Below, piece after piece: positions 1 through 7,225 of a stretch of 39,877 nt of DNA; the first letter of the stretch is position 1; each line of letters starts with the position of its first letter. Source of the stretch: JAFGDH01 sp964447525. Its GTDB lineage: Archaea > Aenigmatarchaeota > Aenigmatarchaeia > QMZP01 > QMZT01. The stretch covers positions 1 to 39,877 of the forward strand of contig CAYUSU010000005.1 of assembly GCA_964447525.1 (NCBI GenBank). The letters are read 5' to 3'. A program made the position numbers and the translations under genes. Under the pieces are notes generated by a model. The model did not search any database. It worked only from the letters and a program-made list of their open reading frames with translations, and had not been told where the DNA came from.

Positions 1-3
1 ATT

Positions 4-372
4 ATGAAATCCGTTTTCATCGCGTGCAGCAGAAAGTTCAATCATGATATGCTTTCATTCAAAGAAGCCTGCCGAAAAGAAGGGATAAGAGCAGAGGATA
101 CTGGAAAGGTCACCGATTCGGAAGATACCCTAGAAAGTGAAAGATCCGCCCTCCTCCAGGCGTTCAGGGGGATAGATAATACTGATATATTATACGTAAT
201 CGCGAATGGTGGATATATCGGTAAGACTGTCGCGATGGAAATAGCATACGCTTATTCGAAAGGGAAGAAGATCATATCCTCCGAAGAGATAGATGAACTG
301 TCCGCCAGGGGGCTCGTTTCCAAAGTGATGGGAACGGAAGAATTCATTAAATACGCAAAAATGGAAAAGTAA
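4..372 (+). CDS. Nucleoside 2-deoxyribosyltransferase-like protein
   Basis: The 122-residue product begins like a small Rossmann-type protein (KSVFIACSRKF) and has a second half typical of the nucleoside deoxyribosyltransferase/DUF4406-like superfamily: a strand ending in YVIANGGYIGKTVAMEIAYA, followed by a Lys-rich strand and a short helical tail. In that superfamily the GYIGxSTxxEIGYA loop helps bind nucleoside or nucleotide substrates. No catalytic Glu can be assigned with confidence, so the activity is open. The ATG lies three bases from the window edge, so its ribosome binding site is not visible and a longer start cannot be excluded. It converges with the small gene that follows on the minus strand. 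A second protein with a similar SDEVWVFGPISDGVAEEI loop lies at 34046-34387. Confidence 0.6.
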   Translation: MKSVFIACSRKFNHDMLSFKEACRKEGIRAEDTGKVTDSEDTLESERSALLQAFRGIDNTDILYVIANGGYIGKTVAMEIAYAYSKGKKIISSEEIDELSARGLVSKVMGTEEFIKYAKMEK

Positions 373-375
373 AAA

Positions 376-630
376 CTATAACTGGATTCCAAGCGCTTTT
401 CTTGCGGCTTCCCTGTCTTTATCAGTTCCTTTTATTCCGTATACATTTTTAAATTCTATTCCATTAACGGTCAGGATCAAGGAATATGGTCTGTTATCTC
501 GGCACATCGGGGCTCCTAATTCACCATGAGCATGGGTTGTTTGAAAATCTGCCTTTTTAAGGGCTTCGACCGCCTCTCCAGGACTACTTACGTTCATCTC
601 ATCGAAAGTGTAAGACAATCTTTCTTCCAT
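376..630 (-). CDS. Hypothetical protein, 84 aa
   Basis: I do not recognise this protein. It is 84 residues, soluble and without membrane segments or obvious metal ligands. The N-terminal third is acidic and helical; the centre (around SLILTVNGIEFKNVYGIKG) looks like two beta strands, and the C-terminus is a basic helix. The ATG at 630 is preceded by an AT-rich region but no convincing Shine-Dalgarno motif. The gene converges on the upstream plus-strand gene with only a few bases between them. Codon use resembles its neighbours and the opposite strand holds no competing frame, which is the main support. Confidence 0.5.
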   Translation of the reverse strand: MEERLSYTFDEMNVSSPGEAVEALKKADFQTTHAHGELGAPMCRDNRPYSLILTVNGIEFKNVYGIKGTDKDREAARKALGIQL

Positions 631-737
631 GGATGATTTTCAACAAGAAAAAATAAATACTGATATTATACCAGTTCACCAAAATCTATATTTTCAAAAA
701 TCACATTTTCAAATATTATTTTCCAGTATAGAAATGT

Positions 738-745
738 TTATATAC
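738..745 (+). promoter_or_regulatory. Probable TATA box of the nrdR-nrdJ operon
   Basis: An 8-bp TTATATAC-like element sits about 105 bp upstream of the nrdR start. Archaeal transcription normally begins about 25 bp downstream of the TATA centre, which would place the start inside or at the edge of the first NrdR box (756-771). This geometry fits repression by blocking polymerase loading or escape. The start site is inferred. Confidence 0.5.
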
Positions 746-755
746 TCCTTCGAAT

Positions 756-771
756 ACACTATATATTGCGT
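756..771. promoter_or_regulatory. NrdR box 1
   Basis: The 16-mer ACACTATATATTGCGT agrees at 15 of 16 positions with the bacterial NrdR-box consensus (aCaCwAtATaTwGtgt), as I recall it. It lies 16 bp upstream of a second box, so the two starts are 32 bp apart, about three helical turns. That is the tandem arrangement known for bacterial NrdR operators. It overlaps the expected transcription start. Confidence 0.8.
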
Positions 772-787
772 TATTTGATGAGACAAG

Positions 788-803
788 ACACAACATGTTG
801 TGT
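788..803. promoter_or_regulatory. NrdR box 2 (perfect 16-bp palindrome)
   Basis: ACACAACATGTTGTGT is a perfect 16-bp inverted repeat and matches 14 of 16 positions of the NrdR-box consensus. With box 1 it forms a tandem operator in front of nrdR itself, so the gene is probably autoregulated together with the downstream ribonucleotide reductase. An upstream in-frame ATG at 795 lies inside this palindrome, which argues against that ATG being the nrdR start. Confidence 0.8.
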
Positions 804-845
804 TTTTTACCAAGTAGTAAATTTCGTTGGTTTGGGGTGAATCGT

Positions 846-1298
846 ATGCTATGTCCATATTGCTCTGCTCAGGATTCGAAGGTTGTTGACAAGCGAATCA
901 CTCCTGATTCTAGATCATTCCGCAGGCGAAGAGAGTGTCTTTCCTGCGCCAAGAGGTTCACCACATACGAGAGGATCGAGAACGCCGATCTTATCATAGT
1001 CAAGAAGGACGGCAACCGGGAAAGTTTCGACCGGCAGAAGGTCAAGTCCGGATTAATCAAGGCTTGCGAGAAGCGTCCTATACCTGCTGAAGAGATCGAC
1101 AAGATCATTAATGAAATAGAGATGGAACTAAGGAATAAGGATTCCATCGAAATCGAAAGCAAATCGGTGGGCCAGCTGGTTATGAAAAAACTCAAACGTT
1201 TAGACAAGATCGCATACATAAGGTTCGCATCGGTGTACAGGGAATTCACTGACCTGGAAAGCTTTGAGGACGAACTGAAGAAAATCAAAAAGAAATAA
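846..1298 (+). CDS. nrdR: Transcriptional repressor NrdR
   Basis: NrdR is a nucleotide-sensing repressor of ribonucleotide reductase genes. The 150-residue product has the family layout and length: an N-terminal zinc ribbon with Cys3, Cys6, Cys31 and Cys34 and the Arg-rich SFRRRRECLSC segment that contacts DNA, then an ATP-cone domain (about residues 46-136) that senses ATP and dATP. The start was set at ATG 846, preceded by GGGGTGA at 834-840; this puts the first metal Cys at residue 3, as is normal for the family. The open frame extends 17 codons upstream into the operator and is not used. The gene is followed 62 bp later by the class II reductase, which carries its own ATP cone. NrdR is widespread in bacteria but sporadic in archaea, so bacterial ancestry is possible. 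Confidence 0.95.
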   Translation: MLCPYCSAQDSKVVDKRITPDSRSFRRRRECLSCAKRFTTYERIENADLIIVKKDGNRESFDRQKVKSGLIKACEKRPIPAEEIDKIINEIEMELRNKDSIEIESKSVGQLVMKKLKRLDKIAYIRFASVYREFTDLESFEDELKKIKKK

Positions 1299-1307
1299 TG
1301 ATAATTT

Positions 1308-1337
1308 GACGACTTGTAACAATTGAAACAAATCGTC
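1308..1337 (+). other. Imperfect hairpin between nrdR and nrdJ
   Basis: GACGACTTGT at 1308-1317 and ACAAATCGTC at 1328-1337 pair over 10 positions with one mismatch, leaving a 10-nt loop. It lies wholly in the nrdR-nrdJ spacer, upstream of the AAAGGTG ribosome binding site of nrdJ. It could influence mRNA processing or the ratio of repressor to enzyme. No function is shown. Confidence 0.35.
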
Positions 1338-1360
1338 ATTCAACATTCAAAGGTGTTTAC

Positions 1361-4300
1361 GTGACTATATTAAAGGTAAAGAAAAGGGACGGAAGGGTAG
1401 TTGATTTTGAAAGGGAAAAGGTAATTCAGGCCATATTCAAGGCTGCGAAAGCGGTAGGCGGGGAAAACATGGAACTCGCCAAACAACTTTCTGGAGAGGT
1501 TATCAGGAATATCGAACAGAAATTCCATGATCAGAACCCGTCCGTAGAAGACGTCCAGGACGAAGTGGAGAAAGTACTCATAGAAAAGGGCCACGCCAAA
1601 ACCGCGAAGGCGTACATATTATACAGGGAAGAGCGAGGCCGCATTCGCGAAGCGAAAGAGGTGCTCGGCGTAAGGGACGAACTCAAGCTTTCCGTCAACA
1701 CCATCAAAGTACTCAAAGCGAGGTATCTTCTGAAGGATGAAGAAGGGAACGTCAAGGAATCGACCGGAGAGCTTTTCATGAGGATAGCCAGGCACGTAGC
1801 GTTGCCTGACATTCTTTATCATGATTTGGTTTTTGACATCAACAAGGAACAAACAGTAAAAGAAGTCAAAGCGTTAGAAGGCCTCCCGGAAAAGGCGAAG
1901 GAGCTCAATCTCAATATAAACGACGTGAGGATGCTTTACCGGGCGTACAAGCGAATGAACCTCCGGAAGCAGATGAAATGCAATTTCATGGAACTCATGG
2001 AAATACTCCGAAGGCGTTGGGAAGACATCAAGCCGAGGATAGAACAAATTTTCAATGCTCTCATCAGGTTCGAGTTCACCCCGAATTCACCCACACTCAT
2101 GAACGCCGGGGCCAAATTAGGGCAGTTATCTGCATGCTTCGTGCTTCCTGTCGGGGATTCGTTGGAAAGCATATTCGATTCACTCAAGCACACGGCACTC
2201 ATCCACCAGAGCGGAGGGGGAACCGGATTCTCCTTTTCAAATCTCAGGTACAAAGGGGACATGGTAAAATCTACCAAGGGAATAGCTTCCGGACCGTTAT
2301 CGTTCATGAGGGTCTTCGATGTAGCGACAGACGTGATAAAACAGGGCGGTAAAAGGAGAGGTGCTAACATGGGAATCCTTTCCATACATCACCCGGATAT
2401 CATCGAATTCATAACTTCGAAGGATTCCGAAAACAAGATACTTACCAATTTCAACATTTCAGTCGGCCTGACGGACGAGTTCATGAAAGCCCTCGCGGAA
2501 AACGGAGAATACGAACTTCGAAACCCCAGATCGGGCGAAGTGGTGAAGAAGCTGTACGCCAGACAGGTATGGGAGATGATCACATATCACGCATGGAAAA
2601 CAGGAGATCCGGGAATAATATTTCTGGACGAGATGAATCGTCATAACCAGACACCGCACATCGGAGCGATAGAAGCCACGAATCCATGCATTGCGAAAGA
2701 CAACTGGGTTCACACCGAAAACGGTCCGTTTCAGGTTAAGGACCTTATCGGGACGCAATTCAAGGCAAGGGTAAACGGAATGGACATGTTATCGGGTGAT
2801 CAGGGATTTTTCAAAACAGCCAACAAGGAAGTATACAAACTCAAAACAAAAGAAGGTTACGCCCTCCGATTGACAGACAACCATCCGGTTCTGAAAGTAA
2901 AGCGTTCTACGAGATATACGACAGAAACAGAATGGTGTAAGGCAGGCGATCTTGAACCAAACGACAAAATAATGCTTCACAATCATAAACAAAACACAAA
3001 GTGGAAGGGTAAAAATACGGAAGAAGAGGGATATCTTATGGGTCTTCTCATCGGGGACGGTACCTTAAAGAAAGACAAAACCGTCCTTTCGGTTTGGAAC
3101 AATCCAAATGGAATAATGGAAGAAGCGCTGAAAGCGATAGAAAAACTCCCTCACAGGAAAGACTTCAAGGGCTGGGTGAAAATCAAAGGCAGGAACGAAC
3201 ATCGTATGTCAACGATTGCATTAAAATCCCTTGCGGAATCAATGAGGATGGAACAAGGAAACAAAGCCATCACACCCCGTCTGGAGAAGACGTCAAGTGA
3301 TTTTTACAAAGGATTCCTCAGGGGATTCTTTGACTCCGATGGTTCTGTGATCGGAACCCAAACCAAAGGGGTGAGCGTAAGACTCGCGCAATCAGATTTG
3401 ACAAGGCTGGAGGCGGTTCAGCGAATGCTTCTGAGACTTGGAATAGCGTCAACCATATACAAAAACAGGCGTAAACAGCAGTTGAAGGAATTACCGGACG
3501 GGAAGGGAGGAAAGAAAAAATACATGATCAAAGACCAGCATGAATTGGTAATATCCGGGGAGAACATAAGATTATTTTCTGAAAAAATCGGTTTCAGTGA
3601 TCTTTCCAAAGCGTCCAAACTTGAACTTGCGCTGAATAATTACAAAAGAAGTATTAACAAGGAGAATTATTTCGCCACGGTTTCAGAAATCGTATCGGAC
3701 GGGATCGAGGATGTATACGATGTCCACGTTCCGGGAGTAAACATATTCGACGCAAACGGTATGCAGATCCATAACTGCGGGGAGCAAACACTGCTTTCAT
3801 ACGAATCCTGTAATTTGGGAAGCATCAATCTTTCCAAGATGCTGACGGAAGGGAATGAAATAGACTGGGACAAGATCAAAAGAACCACGGAACTCGCCAC
3901 CCATTTTTTGGACAGCGTGATAGACGCCAACAAGTACCCGATCCAGCAGATAGAATTCATGACGCTCGCTAACAGAAGAATAGGATTGGGCGTGATGGGA
4001 TTCGCGGAGATGCTGATCAGGATGGGAATCCCTTATGCGTCAGACAAGGCGCTGGACCTGGCAGGGAAAATAATGAAGTTCGTAACAGAATCCTCCAGGG
4101 AGTATTCGGAAAGGCTCGGGGAGACCAGGGGAAATTTCCCCAATTTCCGCGGCAGCATATGGGATACCGAAGGGAAGAAACATATGAGAAACTGCGCCGT
4201 CACGACAATCGCTCCGACAGGAACGATAAGCATAATCGCGAACACGTCTTCAGGCATCGAACCATTATTCGCCGTCGTATTCGTCAGAAGAAACGTACTG

Positions 4301-4831
4301 GGAGGAGAAACCGAGTTACTAGAGATCAACCCTCTTTTCGAGAAATACGCGAAGGAGCATGGCTTCTTTTCGGAGGAACTGATGAAACAGGTCAGCAAGA
4401 CAGGATCACTGCACGGAATCGAAGGCATACCGGAGGAGGCGAAAAGGCTCTTCGTCACGGCGCATGACATAGATCCGGAATGGCACATAAAAATGCAGGC
4501 GGCATTCCAGAAGTATACGGACAATGCCGTAAGCAAGACCATCAACCTTCGCGCGGAAGCGGGAATAAAGGACGTGGAAGACGCTTACCTGCTTGCGCAC
4601 AAGCTCGGATGCAAGGGAATCACAATCTATCGGGATTCCAGCAAGACCGTCCAGGTCATCCATCTCGGCAAGGGAAAGAAGGAAGATGAAAAAGAATCGA
4701 TCAACGGAAACGGCCATACCGAAGAAGGGCTGACTGAATCGAAGGAAGCGTGTCCGGTCTGCAAGGCCAAGCTGTACTGTGCCGAAGGATGCTTCACATG
4801 CCTTTCCTGCGGGTATTCTAAGTGCAGTTAG
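1361..4831 (+). CDS. nrdJ: Adenosylcobalamin-dependent ribonucleotide reductase (class II), intein-containing
   Basis: This enzyme reduces ribonucleotides to deoxyribonucleotides with an adenosylcobalamin-derived thiyl radical. The 1156-residue precursor has an N-terminal ATP cone (about 3-95), a class II catalytic barrel and a Cys-rich C-terminal zinc-ribbon-like tail (last 27 residues, CPVC and CLSC pairs). Visible active-site residues are Cys259 (LSACFVLP), Asn441, Cys806, Glu808 and Cys817. The 11-residue spacing between Cys806 and Cys817 equals that of Cys408 and Cys419 in the Lactobacillus leichmannii enzyme. A 363-residue intein (residues 443-805) splits the catalytic loop immediately before Cys806, the expected radical cysteine, so the unspliced form should be inactive; the mature enzyme would be 793 residues. 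The start is GTG with AAAGGTG upstream. It forms an operon with nrdR and should share its tandem NrdR-box operator. Confidence 0.95.
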   Translation: MTILKVKKRDGRVVDFEREKVIQAIFKAAKAVGGENMELAKQLSGEVIRNIEQKFHDQNPSVEDVQDEVEKVLIEKGHAKTAKAYILYREERGRIREAKEVLGVRDELKLSVNTIKVLKARYLLKDEEGNVKESTGELFMRIARHVALPDILYHDLVFDINKEQTVKEVKALEGLPEKAKELNLNINDVRMLYRAYKRMNLRKQMKCNFMELMEILRRRWEDIKPRIEQIFNALIRFEFTPNSPTLMNAGAKLGQLSACFVLPVGDSLESIFDSLKHTALIHQSGGGTGFSFSNLRYKGDMVKSTKGIASGPLSFMRVFDVATDVIKQGGKRRGANMGILSIHHPDIIEFITSKDSENKILTNFNISVGLTDEFMKALAENGEYELRNPRSGEVVKKLYARQVWEMITYHAWKTGDPGIIFLDEMNRHNQTPHIGAIEATNPCIAKDNWVHTENGPFQVKDLIGTQFKARVNGMDMLSGDQGFFKTANKEVYKLKTKEGYALRLTDNHPVLKVKRSTRYTTETEWCKAGDLEPNDKIMLHNHKQNTKWKGKNTEEEGYLMGLLIGDGTLKKDKTVLSVWNNPNGIMEEALKAIEKLPHRKDFKGWVKIKGRNEHRMSTIALKSLAESMRMEQGNKAITPRLEKTSSDFYKGFLRGFFDSDGSVIGTQTKGVSVRLAQSDLTRLEAVQRMLLRLGIASTIYKNRRKQQLKELPDGKGGKKKYMIKDQHELVISGENIRLFSEKIGFSDLSKASKLELALNNYKRSINKENYFATVSEIVSDGIEDVYDVHVPGVNIFDANGMQIHNCGEQTLLSYESCNLGSINLSKMLTEGNEIDWDKIKRTTELATHFLDSVIDANKYPIQQIEFMTLANRRIGLGVMGFAEMLIRMGIPYASDKALDLAGKIMKFVTESSREYSERLGETRGNFPNFRGSIWDTEGKKHMRNCAVTTIAPTGTISIIANTSSGIEPLFAVVFVRRNVLGGETELLEINPLFEKYAKEHGFFSEELMKQVSKTGSLHGIEGIPEEAKRLFVTAHDIDPEWHIKMQAAFQKYTDNAVSKTINLRAEAGIKDVEDAYLLAHKLGCKGITIYRDSSKTVQVIHLGKGKKEDEKESINGNGHTEEGLTESKEACPVCKAKLYCAEGCFTCLSCGYSKCS
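2687..3775 (+). mobile_element. Intein with LAGLIDADG homing endonuclease, in nrdJ
   Basis: The intein starts at Cys443, directly after ATNP, and ends with His804-Asn805 before extein Cys806, so all standard splicing residues are present: N-terminal Cys, block B TDNH (505-508), C-terminal His-Asn and a +1 Cys. Block F is the segment around DVYDVHVPG. Two dodecapeptide endonuclease motifs are visible, GYLMGLLIGDG (about 557-567) and GFLRGFFDSDG (651-661), both with the catalytic acidic residue, so the homing endonuclease looks intact. It is 363 residues, a normal length for a full intein. Composition resembles the host gene. Inteins at RNR active-site motifs are common in archaea and bacteria. 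Confidence 0.95.
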
Positions 4832-4837
4832 AAAAAA

Positions 4838-5533
4838 TCAATCCCAGTTAACTTCCATGACATCCCCGTCAAAGCCCTGTTCTACCGGAAAGGGGAAAAA
4901 TTCCGCCAATGTTTCAATGTCCCCGTTGTCATAGCGCAGATACAGTGATTCGATATCGATCGGTTTTTTCTGAACCAAAACGCTTATGTTATATTCATGT
5001 TGTTTCAGTCTGGCTTCGGAACAATCAAAACCGGCTAGTATAAGATTGTATAAAAGCAAGCCACCGTTCCACATGGTCAGATGACCGCCCACTATCTTCG
5101 GCTTTCTCGGAGGAACCGTAAGAGCCAATACACCATCTTCTTTCAGATCATTCAATACCTTTTTCAGGAAAGCATTCACGTTCGGCTGGTGCTCAAGAAC
5201 ATGACAACACCATACCGCATCGTATTTTTCAGGAAACTGAAAATCCAGATAATTTCCCTTGAATATCGCACCATTTTCGCTTTTTTTGAATTCATCAGAT
5301 CTTCCAATATCACATGTCGTCACTTCTTTGCCACGTTGTTTAAAATATTCCGCATGTTTCCCGCTACCGGAACCGATATCAAGAACAGTCTCAAAACCGT
5401 ATTCCGAAATAAGTTTTTTCAGTGTATGAAGTGCAAGAGGTTGCCTTTCCTTGGAAAGATCCGTAGTAGATCCAATTGCATTTTTCTCGTATGTTCCGAG
5501 TACTGCTTTATCATCATATTTTGGTGAACTCAT
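4838..5533 (-). CDS. Class I SAM-dependent methyltransferase
   Basis: A 231-residue Rossmann-fold methyltransferase. Motif I (VLDIGSGSGKHAEYF) binds S-adenosylmethionine, the acidic residue ending strand 2 is in TTCDIGRSDE, and the motif IV region reads YDAVWCCHVLEHQPN, typical of the Methyltransf_11/UbiE-like group. The substrate is unknown; nothing in the C-terminal part (HLTMWNGGLLLYNL) identifies it. The frame is open up to a TTG at 5548, but the ATG at 5533 is preceded by GTGAT at good spacing and was chosen. It lies directly downstream of the gene at 5545-5961, with the open frames touching, so the two are probably co-transcribed. Confidence 0.85.
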   Translation of the reverse strand: MSSPKYDDKAVLGTYEKNAIGSTTDLSKERQPLALHTLKKLISEYGFETVLDIGSGSGKHAEYFKQRGKEVTTCDIGRSDEFKKSENGAIFKGNYLDFQFPEKYDAVWCCHVLEHQPNVNAFLKKVLNDLKEDGVLALTVPPRKPKIVGGHLTMWNGGLLLYNLILAGFDCSEARLKQHEYNISVLVQKKPIDIESLYLRYDNGDIETLAEFFPFPVEQGFDGDVMEVNWD

Positions 5534-5544
5534 AGAAATCACAG

Positions 5545-5961
5545 TCAAGATTTCATCATTTCAGCCAGCTTTTTCAACATGTTGTAGCTCATTATGGTTC
5601 TTACTTTTTTGTATCCAGTAGGGGGGAAATCGAACGAATTGCCTTTCAGTTCTGCTTCATTCATCTTTTCTATTGGTTTTTCTGTAACATAATGACCATG
5701 CCTTTTCTGCCATGTAAAATGAACCTCCCTTATTCCCGGAACGGCGCAAATCATCCTGGCGGTTTCCTGGGCCTCCGGATCAGTCCAGTAAGCCTCATTA
5801 TCTATAACACAAAACGGTTTGTTGCCGGATTCATGGTTCATTCCTTCGTGCCGGGTCATGAGGCCCAGATCATCCTGTATGAGTTTATGGCTTACGCCTG
5901 AAGCATCCCCTACAGAGGAAATACTGAAAACCTGATAGTTCTTCTGCATTCTGTAAGCCAT
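5545..5961 (-). CDS. Hypothetical protein, 138 aa
   Basis: I do not recognise this protein. It is soluble, 138 residues, with a His-rich central stretch (HFTWQKRHGHYV) and a C-terminal amphipathic helix. No membrane segments, P-loop or zinc ligands are seen. The frame begins at a TTG at 5973, but the ATG at 5961 fits better as the start; a further ATG at 5949 is possible. It is the first gene of a probable two-gene unit with the methyltransferase that follows. The promoter region contains AT-rich TATA-like sequence around 5975-6000. Its function may relate to the methyltransferase, by position only. Confidence 0.55.
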   Translation of the reverse strand: MAYRMQKNYQVFSISSVGDASGVSHKLIQDDLGLMTRHEGMNHESGNKPFCVIDNEAYWTDPEAQETARMICAVPGIREVHFTWQKRHGHYVTEKPIEKMNEAELKGNSFDFPPTGYKKVRTIMSYNMLKKLAEMMKS

Positions 5962-6016
5962 ACTAATCAACAAACGGTAAGATTTAAATTATAATATTTG
6001 GACAACAAGGTTCATA

Positions 6017-6364
6017 TTAGAAATCGTCCAAATCCAGCGTGTCTTTTATTGCTTCGATTTTTTTCACGTTCTCTGTAATAGACTGAATAAGAATTGGGTA
6101 TTTATCAGGTTCGAACACATAAGAACTCGGCGCCCCATCGGGAGCAATGTTTTCACTGGCCATAGTGATCTTTTTTACGGCTGCTGCGACATACTGACAT
6201 TTTACTGATGATTCTATTTCTATGATTTTCGCTGTTTCTGTTAAATCAAATTCCCCATATTTAACGTCTGTTCCATATGGTAAGATGCGCACGTTTGCAT
6301 GTACTGCATCATCACCAGAAATTCCCTTCGATTGAACAACTACTACTTTATGGTGACCACTCAT
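6017..6364 (-). CDS. Hypothetical protein, 115 aa
   Basis: An unrecognised soluble protein of 115 residues, beginning SGHHKVVVVQSKG. The first half looks mainly beta, the second half helical with an acidic C-terminus (LDLDDF). No known motifs. The ATG at 6364 is preceded by strongly AT-rich sequence (6365-6400) that can hold a TATA box close to the start, which suggests a leaderless or short-leader transcript. It diverges from the adenosyltransferase gene on the plus strand. Function is unknown. Confidence 0.5.
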   Translation of the reverse strand: MSGHHKVVVVQSKGISGDDAVHANVRILPYGTDVKYGEFDLTETAKIIEIESSVKCQYVAAAVKKITMASENIAPDGAPSSYVFEPDKYPILIQSITENVKKIEAIKDTLDLDDF

Positions 6365-6436
6365 ATATTCACATTAACAATAAAATATATAAATTCATAT
6401 AATTCCATTTTTTAATCCTCTTCCCAATTCTTTCAC

Positions 6437-7198
6437 ATGGGGATGATTTACGTTTTTACTGGTGACGGGAAAGGGAAGACATCAGCGGCGCTTGGGGTAG
6501 CATTGCGATCTTCAGGTTATAAAAAACACGGAATCAAAAAATTTCCTTTCATTTTATCTATGGTTTTATCTGGTTTAATTATTACTTTTATGCATGCATC
6601 ATGGGATTCAAAACTTATGCAATCATCCCAATTTAAATATTTTTCTCGGTTCGTATTTGAAACAGCAAACATGGGACCAGCATCTATTACGGTCGGAATA
6701 TTAATAGAATACTTGATTTTTTTAGTAGTTTTATATTTATTTTTTAGAGGTGTTTTTAGTAGGATTATCAAAGAAAAAATTACGATTGTTCAATTCATGA
6801 AAAAGAGGAAGACTGGTGAGGTGTTATTTTCAAAAGAAACAAATGCTTTTGAAATATATCAATTTGGTAAAAAAGGATTCGTGAATCTTAAAAGACCTTC
6901 AAAAACAGACATAAAAGAAGCAGAAAAAGCACTCGCTTTTTCAGAAAAATTAATTACGGAAAACCCTCCAAATCTACTAATACTAGATGAAATAAACGTT
7001 GCAATAAAATACAAATTACTAAACATCAACAAAGTTCTTGAATTCATTGAAAAAATACCGGAAAAAACTAATGTGATATTAACAGGAAGATATGCACCAA
7101 AAAAAATATTAAATAAAGTCGATCTTGTGACCGAAATGAAGGAGATCAAGCATCCTTATGCCAAAGGAACCGGAGCGAAAAAAGGATTGGATTTTTAA
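6437..7198 (+). CDS. cobO: Cob(I)alamin adenosyltransferase (CobO/BtuR/CobA type) with inserted membrane segment
   Basis: This enzyme transfers adenosine from ATP to cob(I)alamin, making the cofactor the class II RNR at 1361-4831 needs. The N-terminus has the CobA-type P-loop FTGDGKGKTSAALG (8-20). The rest of the fold is recognisable from residue 114: TIVQFMKK, LLILDEINVAI (180-190), VILTGRYA (213-220), and the C-terminus with KHP, KGTGAKKGLDF. Between them, residues 33-110 form a 78-residue insert with two hydrophobic segments (about 36-52 and 82-105) that normal family members (about 170-200 residues) lack. Removing it restores a normal helix-to-strand junction. Both ends of the gene have composition like the neighbours, while the middle, including some true CobO sequence, is very AT-rich. 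It is followed 27 bp later by a DUF4430 gene. It is either a membrane-tethered enzyme or one broken in function. Confidence 0.85.
   Translation: MGMIYVFTGDGKGKTSAALGVALRSSGYKKHGIKKFPFILSMVLSGLIITFMHASWDSKLMQSSQFKYFSRFVFETANMGPASITVGILIEYLIFLVVLYLFFRGVFSRIIKEKITIVQFMKKRKTGEVLFSKETNAFEIYQFGKKGFVNLKRPSKTDIKEAEKALAFSEKLITENPPNLLILDEINVAIKYKLLNINKVLEFIEKIPEKTNVILTGRYAPKKILNKVDLVTEMKEIKHPYAKGTGAKKGLDF
6533..6766 (+). other. In-frame 234-bp insertion in cobO encoding two membrane segments
   Basis: The insert is bounded by a near-direct repeat: ATCAAAAAATT at 6533-6543 and ATCAAAGAAAAAATT at 6767-6781, exactly 234 bp (78 codons) apart. Collapsing the repeats rejoins HGIK to EKITIVQF and recovers the normal CobO spacing. 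The inserted peptide has two hydrophobic stretches separated by a polar loop of about 28 residues. Its origin is unknown. Confidence 0.6.
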
Positions 7199-7225
7199 TA
7201 CACAAAACAATATTATAGTGATACT

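Noticed and set aside
795..845. Upstream in-frame extension of nrdR (start at 795)
   Set aside because: It begins inside the NrdR box palindrome, has no ribosome binding site, and would displace the first zinc Cys from its usual position at residue 3.
869..1339. Long minus-strand frame opposite nrdR
   Set aside because: It is a shadow of nrdR: Ser-rich low-complexity translation and no start signals.
2687..3775. Intein region as a separate inserted gene or insertion sequence
   Set aside because: It is continuous in frame with the RNR, has no own start signal, and carries all intein splicing motifs.
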